This document shows positions 37,658-47,086 of a stretch of DNA of 64,000 bases, piece after piece. Source of the stretch: CAWEWH01 sp963812775 (GTDB taxonomy: Bacteria; Pseudomonadota; Alphaproteobacteria; Rhizobiales; Beijerinckiaceae); contig CAWEWH010000008.1 in the NCBI GenBank assembly GCA_963812775.1, positions 186,001 to 250,000 on the forward strand, given 5' to 3'. The notes beneath the pieces were generated by a model, which saw only the letters and a program-made list of their open reading frames with translations, did no database searches and was not told the DNA's origin. Each line of letters starts with the position of its first letter. The stretch's first letter is position 1. A program made the translations under genes and the position numbers.

Positions 37658-38653
37658 CTATTCCCCGACGCTCGCCGTGCGGTCCGACGGGCGCTTGAAG
37701 GTGTCGCAAGCCGTGACTTGCGCTGACTTCATTCCGATCTGCATGGCACGTACGCGCTGCGCCGATGAGCCGTGCGTGAAGCTGTCAGGAACCACATAAC
37801 CCTGGGATTGTTTCTGCAGCCGGTCGTCGCCGATGGCTTCCGCCGCCTTGATGGCGGCCTCGATGTCGCCCTCCTGCAGGAATTTGAATTTCTCGTTGCT
37901 CCTTGTCGCCCATACGCCGGCCAGGCAGTCCGCCATCAGCTCGACGCGCACCGAGAGCTGGTTGTTCTGCACTTCGGACAATCCGCGGCGTGCCTTCTCG
38001 ACCTTGCCAATGACGCCGAGCAGGTTCTGCACGTGATGGCCGACCTCGTGGGCGAGCACGTAGGCATAGGCGAACTCGCCGGAGACGCGGAACTTCTGCT
38101 TCATCTCCTTGAAGAACGAGATGTCGAGATAGATGGTCTTGTCGCGCGGGCAGTAGAACGGTCCCATGGCCGATTGCGCGGTGCCGCAGCCGGAGCGCGT
38201 CGCGCCCGAGAACACGACCATGCGCGGGTTCTGGTACTGGACGCTCATCTGCTCGGGCAGCACCACCTTCCACACGTCCTCGGTGTTGCCGAGGATGGCG
38301 CGCACGAAGCGGATGTCGCGGTCGCCGGACGTGTCGGCGCGTTCGCCGGGCTCCGCGCTGGGCTCGCGCCCCGGCCCCGGCTGGCGCGGCGGCCGCCGCG
38401 ACGCATCCTCGTCGAAGGGCTGCTCGAACTGCCCGCCGCCGCCCTGGATGTCCTGCACCATGCCGATGAGCTGGCGCGGATCGATGCCGACCACCCAGCC
38501 GACGATGCCGAGGATCAGGATGGTGCCGATGCCGAGGCCGCCGCGGCCGCCGGGCATCGAAAAGCCGCCGCCACCACCGCCGAAGCCGCCGTCGTCGCCG
38601 CTGCCGCGCCGGTCTTCCACGTTCTCGGATTGGCGAAAATCATCCCAGCGCAT
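37658..38653 (-). CDS. neutral zinc metallopeptidase, YpfJ/KPN_02809 family
   Basis: A 331-residue membrane-anchored protein. The start MRWDDFRQSENVEDRRG is typical of this family; a glycine-rich stretch and one helix (LGIGTILILGIVGWVVGIDP) follow. The metal-binding motif is LAHEVGHHVQNLLG in the C-terminal domain. Substrates are unknown. It is followed closely by moaB. Confidence 0.92.
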   Translation of the reverse strand: MRWDDFRQSENVEDRRGSGDDGGFGGGGGGFSMPGGRGGLGIGTILILGIVGWVVGIDPRQLIGMVQDIQGGGGQFEQPFDEDASRRPPRQPGPGREPSAEPGERADTSGDRDIRFVRAILGNTEDVWKVVLPEQMSVQYQNPRMVVFSGATRSGCGTAQSAMGPFYCPRDKTIYLDISFFKEMKQKFRVSGEFAYAYVLAHEVGHHVQNLLGVIGKVEKARRGLSEVQNNQLSVRVELMADCLAGVWATRSNEKFKFLQEGDIEAAIKAAEAIGDDRLQKQSQGYVVPDSFTHGSSAQRVRAMQIGMKSAQVTACDTFKRPSDRTASVGE

Positions 38654-38785
38654 GGACTCCTCCTCGATGATGTCGGTTCAACGCCAGCGCCTCTGCTTTG
38701 TTCATGTCTAGATTGCGACGCGCGGCGGCGCAATCGGGTCGGCGCTGCGCCACCTACTTTACGCCGATCCCGGACGTTCTTTCGG

Positions 38786-39790
38786 TCAATGGTAGCCCTC
38801 GCCTTCGCCAAGCCGGCCGCGAAAGGTCCAATAGCTGAAAGCCGTATAGCCGAGGATCAACGGCAGGAGCACGAGGGTGCCCACCAGCATGAAGAGTTGC
38901 GAGGCGGGTGCCGCGGCCGCCTGCCACACGTCGAGCGACGGCGGCACCAGATACGGGAAGGTCGAGATGGCGAGCCCGGCATAGCACAACAGGAAAATGC
39001 CGATCGTGGCGAAGAACGGCAGCGCGGTGGCGCCGCGTTGCAGCCCGCGCCAGGCCGCGAAGCCAAGGAGCGCGGTAGCGGCGGGCAACAGCCACAGCAC
39101 GTAGATGTTCGGCGCCGAAAACCAGCGCGCCGCGATGCGCGGGAACTCGAGCGGCGTCCACACGCTGACCGCCGCCGCCGCGACGCCGACGGCGATCAGG
39201 AACGGCACGATCAGGCGGCGCGCATGCTCGGCCGTCGCGCCGTGGGTGCGCATGACGAGCCACGTGGCGCCGAGCAGGCCGTAGCCGGCCACTAGGCCCG
39301 CCCCGCAGAGCAGCGGGAAGGGCGCCAGCCAGTCGAACGAGCCGCCCGCGAATTCACCGTTCTCGACCCGGATGCCGATGAGAAGATGGCCGAGGATGAC
39401 GCCTTGCATGAAAGCGGCCACGATGGAGCCGCCGATGAACGCCATGTCCCAGACGCGGTGGTTGGGCTTGGCCACGAAGCGGAACTCGAACGACACGCCG
39501 CGGAAGATCAGCGCCAGCAGCATGACGATGACCGGCAGATAGAGCGCCGGCATGATGATGGCGTAGGCCCTGGGGAACGCCACCCACAGGCCGCCGCCGC
39601 CCAGCACCAGCCAGGTCTCGTTGCCGTCCCAGAACGGCGCCACCGTGTTCATCATCTGGTCGCGGATGCGTTCGCTCTTGGTGGTCGGAAACAGGATGCC
39701 GATGCCGAGATCGAAGCCGTCGAGGATGACGTAGAGCGCCACCGCTGTGGCGATGATGCCGGCCCAGATGACGGGAAGCCAATATTCCAT
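38786..39790 (-). CDS. cydB: cytochrome bd-type ubiquinol oxidase subunit II
   Basis: A 334-residue membrane protein, eight or nine helices. MEYWLPVIWAGIIATAVALY and LDGFDLGIGILFP at the start and NETWLVLGGGGLWVAFPRAY are characteristic. It lies three bases after cydA. No small CydX-like gene was seen downstream. Confidence 0.96.
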   Translation of the reverse strand: MEYWLPVIWAGIIATAVALYVILDGFDLGIGILFPTTKSERIRDQMMNTVAPFWDGNETWLVLGGGGLWVAFPRAYAIIMPALYLPVIVMLLALIFRGVSFEFRFVAKPNHRVWDMAFIGGSIVAAFMQGVILGHLLIGIRVENGEFAGGSFDWLAPFPLLCGAGLVAGYGLLGATWLVMRTHGATAEHARRLIVPFLIAVGVAAAAVSVWTPLEFPRIAARWFSAPNIYVLWLLPAATALLGFAAWRGLQRGATALPFFATIGIFLLCYAGLAISTFPYLVPPSLDVWQAAAAPASQLFMLVGTLVLLPLILGYTAFSYWTFRGRLGEGEGYH

Positions 39791-39793
39791 GGG

Positions 39794-41179
39794 TCAGCTC
39801 GCCGGTTGCACCGCGTCCGCGGCGGCCGACAGCGGGCTTGTCGGCGTGCCGTGCGGCTCCGCCGTCGCGGCCTCGTCGGGGCCGCGGTTCACGAGGCGGT
39901 TGATGTAGAGGATGCCGGTGCCGAACACCGCCGCGTAGACGACGACGAACAGCGCCAGCGTGATGGCGACTGTCGCGGCTGCCACCGGCGAGCGCGCCTC
40001 CGCCGTGCGCAAGATGCCGGCGGCGATCCACGGCTGGCGGCCGATCTCGGTGACGAACCAGCCGGCCACGATGGCCGTGAAGCCGAGCGGCCAGGCCCAC
40101 GACGCCGCCGTGAGCCAGGCGCGGTTGACGAACAAGGTGCCGCGCCACCACAGCACGCCGCCCGCGAGCGAGAGCGCGATGATGAGGAGCCCGATGCCGA
40201 CCATGACGCGGAAGGCGAAGAACACCGGTGGCACCGGCGGGCGGTTCTCGGGCGCGAAAGCCTTGAGGCCCGGATAGATGCCGTTCCAATCGTGCAGGAT
40301 GATGAAGCTGCCGAGTTGCGGGATGGCGATCTCGAAATCGTTGCGCTCGGCCTTGTCGTTCGGCCAGGCGAAGAGCACGAGCGGCGCCACCTCGTGGGCC
40401 GGCCAGTGCGCCTCGATGGCGGCGAGCTTGGCCGGCTGGTACTTCGCGGTCTGCAGCCCATGGAAGTCGCCGATCACCGCCTGCGCCGGGGCCAGCACCA
40501 GCGCCATGCCGAGCCCCATGCGGATCATGGTGCGCGACTGGTCTTCGAAGCGGCCTCTGAGCAGATGCCGGGCGCCCACCGCCATCACCACGATCGCCGT
40601 GGTCAGGTAGGCGGCCACCACCATATGGGCGAAGCGCAGCGGAAATGTCGGGTTGAAAATGATGGCCAGCCAATCGAGCGGAAAGGCGATGCCGTCGCGC
40701 ATCTCGTGGCCCGTCGGAAACTGCATCCAGCTGTTGGCGGCGAGAATCCAGAAGGCCGACAGCAGCGTGCCGACCGCCACGACGAGCGCCGACACGAAGT
40801 GCAGCCAGGCCGGCACGCGGTTCCAGCCGAACAGCAGGACGCCGAGGAAGGTCGCCTCCAGGAAGAAGGCGGTCAGCACCTCGTAGCCGATGAGGGGACC
40901 GACGACGTTGCCGACCACCACCGAGAAGCGGCTCCAATTGGTGCCGAACTGATAGGACAGCACGATGCCCGACACGACGCCCATGGCGAACGAGATGGCG
41001 AAGATCTTCGTCCAGTAGCGCGCCAGCCGCCGGTAGCGCTCGTCCTTGGTCCAGAGATAGCGGGCGAGCAGCGTGGCGATGAAGGCCGACAGGCCGATGG
41101 TGAAGGCCGGGAAGATGATGTGCCAGGTGATGGTGAAGCCGAACTGGATGCGCGCCAGGAGCGTTGCGTCGAGTTCCAT
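39794..41179 (-). CDS. cydA: cytochrome bd-type ubiquinol oxidase subunit I
   Basis: A 461-residue protein that carries hemes b558, b595 and d and reduces oxygen with ubiquinol. Landmarks are ARIQFGFTITWHIIFPAFTI with a heme-ligand His, GTNWSRFSVVVGNVVGPLIG and WFVTEIGRQPWIAAGILRT. The quinol loop is short, as in the cyanide-insensitive (Cio) branch. The ATG at 41179 (MELDATLL) was chosen because it follows GGAGA and begins the family's conserved start; a more distal ATG lies at 41212. Confidence 0.95.
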   Translation of the reverse strand: MELDATLLARIQFGFTITWHIIFPAFTIGLSAFIATLLARYLWTKDERYRRLARYWTKIFAISFAMGVVSGIVLSYQFGTNWSRFSVVVGNVVGPLIGYEVLTAFFLEATFLGVLLFGWNRVPAWLHFVSALVVAVGTLLSAFWILAANSWMQFPTGHEMRDGIAFPLDWLAIIFNPTFPLRFAHMVVAAYLTTAIVVMAVGARHLLRGRFEDQSRTMIRMGLGMALVLAPAQAVIGDFHGLQTAKYQPAKLAAIEAHWPAHEVAPLVLFAWPNDKAERNDFEIAIPQLGSFIILHDWNGIYPGLKAFAPENRPPVPPVFFAFRVMVGIGLLIIALSLAGGVLWWRGTLFVNRAWLTAASWAWPLGFTAIVAGWFVTEIGRQPWIAAGILRTAEARSPVAAATVAITLALFVVVYAAVFGTGILYINRLVNRGPDEAATAEPHGTPTSPLSAAADAVQPAS

Positions 41180-41268
41180 CGCCGTCTCCGCCAGTCGTCG
41201 GAAGCGCCACACTAGAAATAGGCGGCCATGACGCCGCTGTCATCCAGGGCGCTCTGTCGCGCCCCCGG

Positions 41269-42111
41269 TCAACCTGTCTGCTGGTCGAGAAGCGCCTTCT
41301 TCAGAGCGCGAAAATCCCGCCAGGCGAGCCGCTTCTGCAGCGGCTGGCGCAAGAGATAGGCCGGGTGCAGGGTGGCGAGCGCCTTCACGGTCCGCGTGCC
41401 GGTGTCATAGGTGAACCACTTGCCGCGCGAGCGCAGGATCCCTTCCTTGATGCCGAGCAGCGCCTGGGCGGAGGGCGCCCCCAGGCACACGATGACGTCG
41501 GGATCGCAGAGCTCGATCTGCCGGTCGATGAACGGCCGGCAGATGGCCGCCTCCTGCGGCGTCGGCGTGCGGTTGCCGGGCGGCCGCCAGGGCACGAGAT
41601 TGGCGATGTAGACCTTGGTGCGGTCGAGCCCGATGGCCATCAGCATGCGGTCGAGGAGCTGGCCGGAGCGGCCGACGAAGGGCAGCCCGGCGCGGTCCTC
41701 TTCGGCGCCCGGCGCCTCGCCCACGAACATGACGGCCGCCTCGGGGTTGCCGTCCGCGAAGCAGAGGTTCTTGGCTGTCTGCTTCAGTGCGCAGCCCTCG
41801 AAGTTCGTCAGCAGGGCCTTGAGCTCGTCGAGCGTCCTGGCCTCGCGGGCCTTGGCGCGGGCGGCAAGGGCCGCATCGTCGGCGCTGGCGGCGGCCGTGA
41901 AGGCGGGCCGGCTCGCCGTCGCCGGTGGCAAGCGCGCCGGCAGGATGGTGGCCGTCGCGGCGCTGTCGGGTGCGCGTGCCGGGGCTCGCTCGCGCGCGCT
42001 TTCGGCAAAGCGGTCGTGCGGCGTCTCGTCGAGCGCGACATCGACGCCGGCCTCGACGTAGAATTCGACAAGCGCCTCGAACGCCGCGCGGTCCTGCGAC
42101 ATCTGCATCAA
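41269..42111 (-). CDS. uracil-DNA glycosylase, family 4
   Basis: An iron-sulfur uracil-DNA glycosylase. The conserved core is GEAPGAEEDRAGLPFVG, then GRSGQLLDRMLMAIG, YIANLVPWRPPGNRTP and ALATLHPAYLLRQP. Cysteines in FEGCALKQT and AICRPF could ligate the cluster. An N-terminal region of about 90 residues is low in complexity (Ala, Arg and Pro) and likely flexible. It is divergent from the ETF-QO gene. Confidence 0.9.
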   Translation of the reverse strand: MMQMSQDRAAFEALVEFYVEAGVDVALDETPHDRFAESARERAPARAPDSAATATILPARLPPATASRPAFTAAASADDAALAARAKAREARTLDELKALLTNFEGCALKQTAKNLCFADGNPEAAVMFVGEAPGAEEDRAGLPFVGRSGQLLDRMLMAIGLDRTKVYIANLVPWRPPGNRTPTPQEAAICRPFIDRQIELCDPDVIVCLGAPSAQALLGIKEGILRSRGKWFTYDTGTRTVKALATLHPAYLLRQPLQKRLAWRDFRALKKALLDQQTG

Positions 42112-42236
42112 TCCATTCTATTCGCCTGCTCTTGTGCCGCAAACTGGAATGGTTCAAACGTGGCCCAAAGCCGCGGACGACGCGATGCCTGCCGCCGAGG
42201 TCACGCCGCAGGAGAGGCCGCGCATGGGAGAGAGAG

Positions 42237-43904
42237 ATGGCTGACCTGCCGGAACGCGAGGGCATGGACTACGACGTCGTGGTTGTCGGCGCCGGTCCGG
42301 CCGGTCTCGCGGCCGCCATTCATCTCAAGCAAAAGAATCCCGACATTTCCGTCGTGCTGCTCGAGAAGGGCTCGGAGGTCGGCGCGCATATTCTGTCCGG
42401 CGCCGTCGTCGATCCCATCGGCCTCGACCGCCTCATGCCCGATTGGCGCGACGATGCCGAGCGCCCGCTGAAGACGGCGGTGACCGAGGATCGCTTCTAC
42501 TATCTCGGCCCCGCCGGCGGCATCCGGCTGCCGAATTTCATGATGCCGCCGCTGATGAGCAATCACGGCAATTTCGTCGGCTCCCTCGCCAACGTGACGC
42601 GCTACCTCGCCACCAAGGCCGAAGCGCTCGGCGTCGAAATCTATCCGGGCTTTGCGGCCGTCGAGGTCTTGTTCGACGACAGCGGCGCGGTGCGCGGCGT
42701 TGCCACCGGCGACATGGGCGTGGCGCGCGACGGCGCGCCGAAATCCGAATTCGCCCGCGGCATGGAGCTGCGCGGCAAGTACACGCTTTTCGCCGAGGGT
42801 GCGCGCGGCAGCCTGAGCAAGGAGCTGATCAAGCGCTTCGGGCTTGCCGAGGGCCGCGACCCGCAAAAATACGGCATCGGCCTGAAAGAGCTGTGGCAGG
42901 TGGCGCCGGAGAAATTCAAGGCCGGCCTTATCCAGCACACGTTCGGCTGGCCGCTCGACAACATGACCGGCGGCGGCTCCTTCCTCTACCATTTCGAGGA
43001 CAACTACGTCGTCGTCGGTTTCGTGGTGCACCTCAACTATTCCAACCCGACCTTGTCGCCCTTCGACGAGTTCCAGCGCTTCAAGACGCACCCCTTCATC
43101 CGCGACACGTTCGCGGGCGGCAAGCGCCTCTCCTATGGCGCCCGCGCCATCACCGAGGGCGGCTGGCAGTCGGTGCCGAAGCTCGTCTTCCCGGGCGGCG
43201 CCCTCATTGGTTGCGCGGCGGGGTTCATCAACCTGCCGCGCATCAAGGGCTCGCACAACGCCATCCTGTCAGGAATGCTGGCGGCCACGCACGTGGCCGA
43301 GGCGCTCGCCGCCGGGCGCGCCAACGACGTGCTCTCCGCCTACGAGGCCGCCTGGCAGGGGAGCGACATCGGCCGCGACTTGAAGCGCGTGCGCAACGTC
43401 AAGCCGCTGTGGTCGCGCTTCGGCACGCTGGGCGGCGTCATGCTCGGCGGCTTCGACATGTGGCTGAACCAGCTCTTCGGCTTCTCGCTGTTCGGCACGC
43501 TGAAGCACGGCAAGCCCGACCACGCCACCTTGAAGCCGATCGATCAGGTGAAGGTGCTCACCTATCCCAAGCCCGACGGCGTGCTCACCTTCGACAAGCT
43601 CTCCTCGGTGTTCATCTCCAACACCAACCACGAGGAGAACCAGCCGGTTCACTTGAAGCTCACCGACCCGGCCATCCCCATCAAGGAGAACCTGCCGCTC
43701 TACGGCGAGCCGGCGCGGCTCTACTGTCCCGCTGCCGTCTACGAGGTGGTGTACGCCGACGAGGCGGCCAAGACCGACCCGCGCTTTGTCATCAACGCGC
43801 AGAACTGCGTCCACTGCAAAACCTGCGACATCAAGGACCCGGCCCAGAACATCACCTGGGTGCCGCCGGAGGGCGGCGGCGGACCGAATTATCCGAACAT
43901 GTGA
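42237..43904 (+). CDS. electron transfer flavoprotein-ubiquinone oxidoreductase
   Basis: Passes electrons from acyl-CoA and amino-acid dehydrogenases, through the electron transfer flavoprotein, to ubiquinone. The FAD-binding start is YDVVVVGAGPAGLAAAIHLK. Later come KYGIGLKELWQVAPEKFKAG and RIKGSHNAILSGMLAATHVA. The 4Fe-4S cluster cysteines are in CPAAVYEVV and CVHCKTCDIKDPAQN. It has 555 residues. The ATG at 42237 follows GGAGAGAG at a good distance. The acyl-CoA dehydrogenase at 51.9 kb could feed into it. Confidence 0.96.
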   Translation: MADLPEREGMDYDVVVVGAGPAGLAAAIHLKQKNPDISVVLLEKGSEVGAHILSGAVVDPIGLDRLMPDWRDDAERPLKTAVTEDRFYYLGPAGGIRLPNFMMPPLMSNHGNFVGSLANVTRYLATKAEALGVEIYPGFAAVEVLFDDSGAVRGVATGDMGVARDGAPKSEFARGMELRGKYTLFAEGARGSLSKELIKRFGLAEGRDPQKYGIGLKELWQVAPEKFKAGLIQHTFGWPLDNMTGGGSFLYHFEDNYVVVGFVVHLNYSNPTLSPFDEFQRFKTHPFIRDTFAGGKRLSYGARAITEGGWQSVPKLVFPGGALIGCAAGFINLPRIKGSHNAILSGMLAATHVAEALAAGRANDVLSAYEAAWQGSDIGRDLKRVRNVKPLWSRFGTLGGVMLGGFDMWLNQLFGFSLFGTLKHGKPDHATLKPIDQVKVLTYPKPDGVLTFDKLSSVFISNTNHEENQPVHLKLTDPAIPIKENLPLYGEPARLYCPAAVYEVVYADEAAKTDPRFVINAQNCVHCKTCDIKDPAQNITWVPPEGGGGPNYPNM

Positions 43905-43942
43905 GGCTGCGGCGAGACGCTGTCGTTGGAGGAGGAGACACC

Positions 43943-45121
43943 ATGAAGCTTGTACCCTCGTTTCTCCTGACCCTGCTCGCCATCGCACCATCCGTGGGAC
44001 TGGCTCAGCAACCGAGCGCGCCGACGAGCGCAGCGCGCAACGATTATTCCGATCCGGCCACGTGGCTCTGCCGACCCGGCCGCACCGATGCCTGTTCGGT
44101 CGATCAGGACGTCACCGTGGTGGCCGCCGACGGCAGCACGAGCAAGGTTGCCTTCAAGCCCGCCACCAACCCGCCGATCGACTGCTTCTACGTCTATCCG
44201 ACCGTGTCCAACGACCCGACGCCGAACAGCGACATGGAGGCGGGGCCGGAGGAGCGCCGCGCCATCACGCAGCAATTCGCGCGCTTTGCGGAGAAGTGCC
44301 GGCCTTTCGCGCCGCTCTATCGTCAGGTGACGCTCGCTGTCATCCGGGCTGCTGCCACAGGGCAGCCGATGACGCCCGATCGCGAGCTTGCGTATCAGGA
44401 CGTGCGCGACGCCTGGAACCACTATCTCGCGCACGACAATGGCGGCCGCGGCGTCGTCCTCATCGGCCACTCGCAGGGCTCGGGCGCGCTGATGCGGCTC
44501 ATTCGTGACGAGATCGAGGGCAAGCCAGCGGCTCGCCAGCTTGTCTCGGCCATCCTGGCCGGCACCAATGTACCGGTGGCGGCCGGGTCCGATGTGGGCG
44601 GTGCCTTCAAGTCGACACCGCTCTGTCGCGCGCCCGACCAGACCGGCTGCGTCATCGCCTTCGCGTCGTTCCGGGCGAGCGCGCCACCGCCCGGCAACTC
44701 ACGTTTCGGCCGCGTTGCGCAGCCGGGTATGACTGCAGCCTGCACCAATCCCGCGGCGCTTGCCGGCGGCGTTGCCGAGCTCGATGCCGTTCTTGCGTCG
44801 GGCACCGCCGCGATCAGCACGTTCGTTGCAGCTCCGAAGCCATGGACCAAGGCTGGTGCCGCCATCGATACGCCGTTCGTCAAGGTGCCGGGATTGCTCA
44901 GCGCCGAATGCGTCGTCAATGACGGCTTCAGCTATTTGACCATTAACGTCAGGCCCGATGCAGCCGGCGCGCGGACCGACGACATCGCCGGCAACGTCGT
45001 CGTGAGCGGAGGTGTGCTTGCCGACTGGGGCTTGCATCTCATCGACATGCATCTGACGATGGGCAATCTGCTTAGCCTCGTCAACTCGCAATCGAAGGCG
45101 TGGCTGGCGAAGGTGCGGTGA
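43943..45121 (+). CDS. DUF3089 alpha/beta-hydrolase-like exported protein
   Basis: A 392-residue protein with a signal peptide (FLLTLLAIAPSVGLAQQ). The nucleophile-elbow motif GHSQGSGALMRLI is that of an alpha/beta hydrolase, and DCFYVYPTVSNDPTPNSDM is typical of the DUF3089 group. Six or more cysteines (WLCRPGRTDAC, EKCRPF, PLCRAPDQTGC) may form disulfides. The ATG follows GGAGGAGG. Substrate unknown. Confidence 0.85.
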   Translation: MKLVPSFLLTLLAIAPSVGLAQQPSAPTSAARNDYSDPATWLCRPGRTDACSVDQDVTVVAADGSTSKVAFKPATNPPIDCFYVYPTVSNDPTPNSDMEAGPEERRAITQQFARFAEKCRPFAPLYRQVTLAVIRAAATGQPMTPDRELAYQDVRDAWNHYLAHDNGGRGVVLIGHSQGSGALMRLIRDEIEGKPAARQLVSAILAGTNVPVAAGSDVGGAFKSTPLCRAPDQTGCVIAFASFRASAPPPGNSRFGRVAQPGMTAACTNPAALAGGVAELDAVLASGTAAISTFVAAPKPWTKAGAAIDTPFVKVPGLLSAECVVNDGFSYLTINVRPDAAGARTDDIAGNVVVSGGVLADWGLHLIDMHLTMGNLLSLVNSQSKAWLAKVR

Positions 45122-45252
45122 TTAACGGATGGGCAGCGTCGCCACCTCTTGCGGCGACCTGGAATCTTGCCCCTCGACCGCAAAACCGCCATGGTGCGCG
45201 CCTTGATTTGGCCCCGCGGCGGACGGCGCCGCTGACCGACAGGCGAGCTCAG

Positions 45253-47040
45253 GTGAAACCATTGAATTTGCTGCGCTCTTCCGGCGCTCTCGTGGTCGTG
45301 GCCGGGATGGCCGGGATCTTCGTGGCGTACCCCGCTTTGGCGACGCGCTCCGCCACCAATCCCGCCAAGCCCGTGATCGCCGTGGCCGCCGAAAGCGTCG
45401 AAGGCAATTACCTGGCAGCGGTCGTGGCCGGCGCCGCCCGCGACACGGATGCCGCAGCCACCTATTTCCGCGAGGCCTTGAGGGGCGACCCTCTCAATGC
45501 CGAGTTGATGGAACGCGGCTTCGTGGCCTTCCTGGCCAACGGCAGCATGCCGGAGGCATTCAAGGCCGCCGAGCAGCTCATCGCCCGCGAGAAGAACAAC
45601 GGCCTTGCGCATCTGGCGCTCGGCGTGCGCGACCTGAAGCTGAAGCAGTACGTCAAAGCCCGCACGCATCTCGTGCAGGGCGGGCGCGGCCGCGCCGCCG
45701 ACATCACCGCCACGCTGCTCACCGCCTGGTCGTGGGCCGGCACCAACGATCTCGCCAAGGCAACCGAGACCATCGACCGTCTCAAGGGTGAAAATGCCTT
45801 CAATGTCTTTCGCGGCTATCACGCCGGGCTCATCGCGCTGGTCGCCGGCAAGCTCGACGATGCGGGCACGCAACTGAAGGGCATCTACGAGCAGGAGAAG
45901 ACGACGTTGCGCGTCGTCGATGCCTATGCCCGCTTCCAGTCGCGGCGCGGCAATACCGACGCGGCGCTCGCCGCCTACGCGGGCTTCGACGCCGTGGCGC
46001 CGCGCCATCCCATCGTGCGCGACGCCATGGAGCAGTTGAAGCAGGGCAAGACGCTCGACCCGATGGTGTCGAGCGTGCAGCAGGGCGCCGCCGAAGTGCT
46101 CTACGGCCTGGGCTCGGCCGGCAACCAGCAGGGCGACGAGCTTGCCGCCATGATCTATCTGCGCTTGGCGCTGCATCTCGACCCGCAGCACGCCATGGCC
46201 ATGGTGACGCTGGGCGACATCCTCGAGCGGCTGAAGCAGCACGAGCGCGCCATCGAGGTCTACAACCTCGTGCCCAAGACATCGCCGGTGCGTGCCAGCT
46301 CCGAGATCCAGATCGGCCTCAGCCTCGAGATTCTCAATCGCGGCGAGGAAGCCGTGAAGCAGCTCGAGCAGCTCATCGCCGAACATCCCACCGACATCGA
46401 TGCCCTGGTGGCGCTCGGTAATGTCTATCGCTCGCGCAAGAAGTATCCCGAATCAGCCGACACCTACACCAAGGCTCTCGCCGTGCTTGGCGAGCCGACG
46501 CCGCGCGCCAATTGGACGCTGCTGTATTTCCGCGGCATCGCCTTCGAGCGCTCCAAGCAATGGCCGAAGGCGGAAGCCGACTTCAAGCGGGCGCTGGAAC
46601 TGGCGCCGAACTCGCAGGCGCGCGAGCGCGCCGTCGTGCTCAATTATCTCGGCTATTCCTGGGTCGATCAGGGCGCCAATCTGGACGAGGGCTTCCAGAT
46701 GCTGAAACAAGCGGTCGATCTCAGGCCGCGCGACGGCTACATCGTCGACAGTCTCGGCTGGGCCTATTATCGCCTCGCCCGTTACGACGACGCGGTGCGC
46801 GAGCTTGAAAAGGCCATCGATCTCAAGCCGTCCGACCCGACCATCAACGACCATCTCGGCGACGCCTATTGGAAAGTCGGCCGCCGGCTGGAGGCCAAGT
46901 TCCAGTGGAATCACGCCCGCGACCTCAGTCCCGAGCCGGAGGATCTCGAAAAGATCCTGAAGAAGATCGAGTTCGGCATGGTCGAGGAGGCGCCCGCCGC
47001 CGTCGGCGGCGCCGAGAAAGAGCAGAAGGACGGTGGCTGA
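45253..47040 (+). CDS. tetratricopeptide repeat protein
   Basis: A 595-residue protein with an N-terminal signal or membrane segment (SSGALVVVAGMAGIFVAYPA) and about ten TPR-like repeats, best seen at the C-terminus (YLGYSWVDQGANLDEGFQML, YYRLARYDDAVRELEKAI, YWKVGRRLEAKFQWNHA). It is probably a scaffold for protein contacts in the periplasm. The GTG at 45253 is the likely start since it leads directly into the signal; earlier frames are atypical. It is immediately upstream of ispE, as in related genomes. Confidence 0.85.
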   Translation: MKPLNLLRSSGALVVVAGMAGIFVAYPALATRSATNPAKPVIAVAAESVEGNYLAAVVAGAARDTDAAATYFREALRGDPLNAELMERGFVAFLANGSMPEAFKAAEQLIAREKNNGLAHLALGVRDLKLKQYVKARTHLVQGGRGRAADITATLLTAWSWAGTNDLAKATETIDRLKGENAFNVFRGYHAGLIALVAGKLDDAGTQLKGIYEQEKTTLRVVDAYARFQSRRGNTDAALAAYAGFDAVAPRHPIVRDAMEQLKQGKTLDPMVSSVQQGAAEVLYGLGSAGNQQGDELAAMIYLRLALHLDPQHAMAMVTLGDILERLKQHERAIEVYNLVPKTSPVRASSEIQIGLSLEILNRGEEAVKQLEQLIAEHPTDIDALVALGNVYRSRKKYPESADTYTKALAVLGEPTPRANWTLLYFRGIAFERSKQWPKAEADFKRALELAPNSQARERAVVLNYLGYSWVDQGANLDEGFQMLKQAVDLRPRDGYIVDSLGWAYYRLARYDDAVRELEKAIDLKPSDPTINDHLGDAYWKVGRRLEAKFQWNHARDLSPEPEDLEKILKKIEFGMVEEAPAAVGGAEKEQKDGG

Positions 47041-47086
47041 GCCCTTTGCGCCGGCTCACCCGCCGGCGTGAGAGGGCGCGGCCTCG

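Noticed and set aside
41208..41215. CACACTAG before cydA as a repeat copy
   Set aside because: Only eight bases match the end of the 73-bp element and no second arm is present. Chance is likely.
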